DNA of 64,000 nucleotides, taken from Streptomyces tailanensis (GTDB lineage Bacteria; Actinomycetota; Actinomycetes; Streptomycetales; Streptomycetaceae). The position numbers and the translations under genes were made by a program. Shown piece after piece: positions 62,219 through 64,000 of this stretch (its first letter is position 1; every line of letters begins with the position of its first letter). The DNA lies in assembly GCF_008386495.1 (NCBI RefSeq), contig NZ_VTHJ01000046.1:1-64000 (forward strand). The letters run 5' to 3'. The notes under the pieces are model-generated. The model worked only from the letters and a program-made list of their open reading frames with translations. It searched no databases and was not told the DNA's origin.

Positions 62219-64000
62219 CTACTCCGACTTGATCGCCGTCAGCATGTTCAGCTTCGCCGCACGCCGGGCCGGCCAGAGCGCGGCCAGGATGCCGACCGTG
62301 CCGGCCAGCAGCAGGAAGAGGGCCATGCGGGCCCACGGCAGGACCAGCTCGTACGTCGGCATGCTCGCGGCGAGCAGTTCGCCGGCCGCCCAGCCGAAGA
62401 AGACACCGAGACCGATGCCGAGGACACCGCCGAAGAGGGAGATGACCAGTGACTCCAGACGGACCATCCGCTTGATGCCCCGGCGGTCCAGGCCGATCGC
62501 GCGGAGCATGCCGATCTCCTGGGAGCGCTCGAAGACGGACATGGCGAGGGTGTTGATGACACCGAGGACGGCGACGATCACGGCCATGGCCAGCAGGCCG
62601 TAGAGCAAGTTCAGCATCAGGGTGAACATGCTGGCGATCTGGTTGGAGATGTCCTGCCGGTCCTGGACCTGGATGGCCGGGTTGTCGCCGAGAGCCTTCT
62701 CCAGCCGGTCCTTGGTGGCGTCGGAGGCGCCCGCCGAGGTCTTGACCATGACCTGCATGTCGGCCGGGTCGGTGCCGGCCGGCAGCCGTTCGGTGAGCGT
62801 CGCGCTGTCCAGGAGGACGCCGCGGAGCAGCTCGTTGCCCTCGTAGACCCCGGCGACCGTCAGCTTCTGCCGCTCGCCGCCCTCGAACGCGGCGGTGAAG
62901 GACGAACCGGCCTTCCAGCCGCGTCGCTTGGCGGTGTCGGCGTCCACGACGACGTTCGTGCCGCCGACCTCGAACGCCCCGTTGTCGATCGTGAGGTCGG
63001 TGAGCTCGCGGATGGCGGAGCCGTTGACGCCGGTGAGGTACTCGGTCTCGTCGCCGATGACGGACTCGGCGTTGCGCAGCGGCGAGGTCGCGGTGACGCC
63101 CTCGGCCGAGGCGAGCTTCTTCTCCACATCGGGGGAGAGGAAGTTGCCGTTGGCCATCGAGACGACGTAGTCCGCCTTGATGGCGTCGGCGGCCATCTTT
63201 TCGATCGACGTCTGCAGGCTGCCCGCCATCACCGTCATCCCGGTGATCAGGGTCAGGCCGATCATCAGGGCCGAGGCGGTCGCGGCGGTACGGCGCGGGT
63301 TGCGTACGGAGTTCTGCCGCGCGAGCTTGCCGGAGACGCCGAACACGCGCAGCACCGGGGCGGCGGCCGCGATGAGCGGACGGGACAGCAGGGGCGTGAG
63401 GACGAAGACGCCGATGATCAGGAGTACGGCGCCGAAGCCCATCGGGGCCTGGCCGTCCGAGCCGTCCATGGTCGTGGCGTAGAGGACGGTGGCGATGCCC
63501 GCGCCCGCGAACAGCGCGCCGATCGTGTTCCGTACGACGAGCGACTTGGTCGTCGCGGGCGCGTGCACGCTGCCCATCGCGGCGACCGGCGGGATCTTCG
63601 CCGCGCGGCGCCCGGGCAGCCAGGCGGCCAGCATGGTGATCAGTACGCCGACCAGCAGGGCGGTGGCGACCGTGCCGGGCGAGACGACCAGCGGGCCGGC
63701 CGGGACGGTCGCGTCGAGGGCGCCCATCAGGGACCGCATTCCGGCGCCGATGCCGACACCGGCGGCAAGACCGGCGACTGCGGCGACCGCGCCCACCACG
63801 AACGCCTCGACCAGGACGGAACGCGTCACCTGACGGCGGGAGGCGCCGACCGCGCGCAGCAGGGCCAGCTCCTTGGTGCGCTGGGCGACCAGCATCGTGA
63901 AGGTGTTGGCGATGATGAACGTGCCCACGAACAGGGCGATCCCGGCGAACACCAGCAGCCCGTTCTTCAGCCCGCTCGTGGACGAGGCGATCAGCGTGGC
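62219..64000 (-). CDS. FtsX-like ABC permease, 3' part (runs off the window)
   Basis: The window holds the C-terminal ~594 residues of a large permease; the N-terminus and probable ATPase lie beyond 64000. It shows the first FtsX domain (AQRTKELALLRAVGASRRQV) and its helices, the external domain, and the second FtsX domain (FERSQEIGMLRAIGLDRRGI) ending in WPARRAAKLN. It is the same type as the permease at 22068-24647, with about 35-40% apparent similarity by eye. It converges with cfa across the terminator. A MacB-type ATPase is expected next. Confidence 0.9.
   Translation of the reverse strand, partial: ATLIASSTSGLKNGLLVFAGIALFVGTFIIANTFTMLVAQRTKELALLRAVGASRRQVTRSVLVEAFVVGAVAAVAGLAAGVGIGAGMRSLMGALDATVPAGPLVVSPGTVATALLVGVLITMLAAWLPGRRAAKIPPVAAMGSVHAPATTKSLVVRNTIGALFAGAGIATVLYATTMDGSDGQAPMGFGAVLLIIGVFVLTPLLSRPLIAAAAPVLRVFGVSGKLARQNSVRNPRRTAATASALMIGLTLITGMTVMAGSLQTSIEKMAADAIKADYVVSMANGNFLSPDVEKKLASAEGVTATSPLRNAESVIGDETEYLTGVNGSAIRELTDLTIDNGAFEVGGTNVVVDADTAKRRGWKAGSSFTAAFEGGERQKLTVAGVYEGNELLRGVLLDSATLTERLPAGTDPADMQVMVKTSAGASDATKDRLEKALGDNPAIQVQDRQDISNQIASMFTLMLNLLYGLLAMAVIVAVLGVINTLAMSVFERSQEIGMLRAIGLDRRGIKRMVRLESLVISLFGGVLGIGLGVFFGWAAGELLAASMPTYELVLPWARMALFLLLAGTVGILAALWPARRAAKLNMLTAIKSE

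Overview
This is a very GC-rich chromosomal segment from a high-GC actinobacterium, almost certainly Streptomyces. The evidence is strong GC bias at third codon positions, frequent GTG/TTG starts, 4-nt ATGA/GTGA stop-start overlaps, a paired Rpf/LysM secreted protein locus beside eno-divIC-DUF501-ppx, and the Streptomyces-type intergenic repeats. No species is assigned. Most of the window is core chromosome, broken by three or four small accessory patches.

Layout. 1-12.4 kb: TetR regulator and fatty-acid desaturase diverging from ppc, then a leftward housekeeping run (glmU, prs, rplY, pth, a small membrane protein) with tRNA-Gln(UUG), an HTH protein and an orphan histidine kinase. 12.4-18 kb: a deaminase/nuclease/SUKH island of four genes around a perfect palindrome. 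Two of its proteins join a toxin-type catalytic domain to an immunity-type domain in one chain, and none has an export signal. 18-26 kb: coiled-coil DivIVA-like protein, a decayed small gene, an MFS exporter, an ABC transporter with a FtsX-like permease, and a DUF2079 membrane protein. 26.7-30.3 kb: mfd.

30.3-40 kb is accessory and partly decayed. It holds an SDR remnant behind a TetR gene, a double operator controlling a SCO6745-like gene, a truncated plus an intact copy of a lipoprotein HNH nuclease, a DrrAB-type exporter with a frameshifted MerR gene, the 3' part of a Tn554-like element, and a TnpB (IS200/IS605-type) element. 40-48.5 kb: an HsdM-like methylase with HPPF in place of NPPF/Y, a membrane protein coupled to a Ser/Thr kinase with TPR-like tail, a 164-bp CTAG-flanked MITE, a DUF1906 secreted protein, a SurA-like lipoprotein and mazG. 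48.5-52.5 kb: a P450, a frameshifted serine recombinase with a transposase-like tail, and a 3' remnant of a second P450.

52.6-64 kb returns to core functions: two resuscitation-promoting-factor-like enzymes (one behind a ydaO-type c-di-AMP riboswitch), enolase, DivIC, DUF501, Ppx/GppA phosphatase, a type II NADH dehydrogenase with a Rex-like operator, a cyclopropane-fatty-acid synthase, and the 3' part of a second FtsX-like permease that runs off the right edge. Functional themes are membrane lipid modification at both ends (desaturase, cyclopropane synthase), anaplerosis/glycolysis and redox sensing (ppc, eno, ndh), cell-wall precursor and wall-remodelling genes (glmU, Rpf pair), and transporters.
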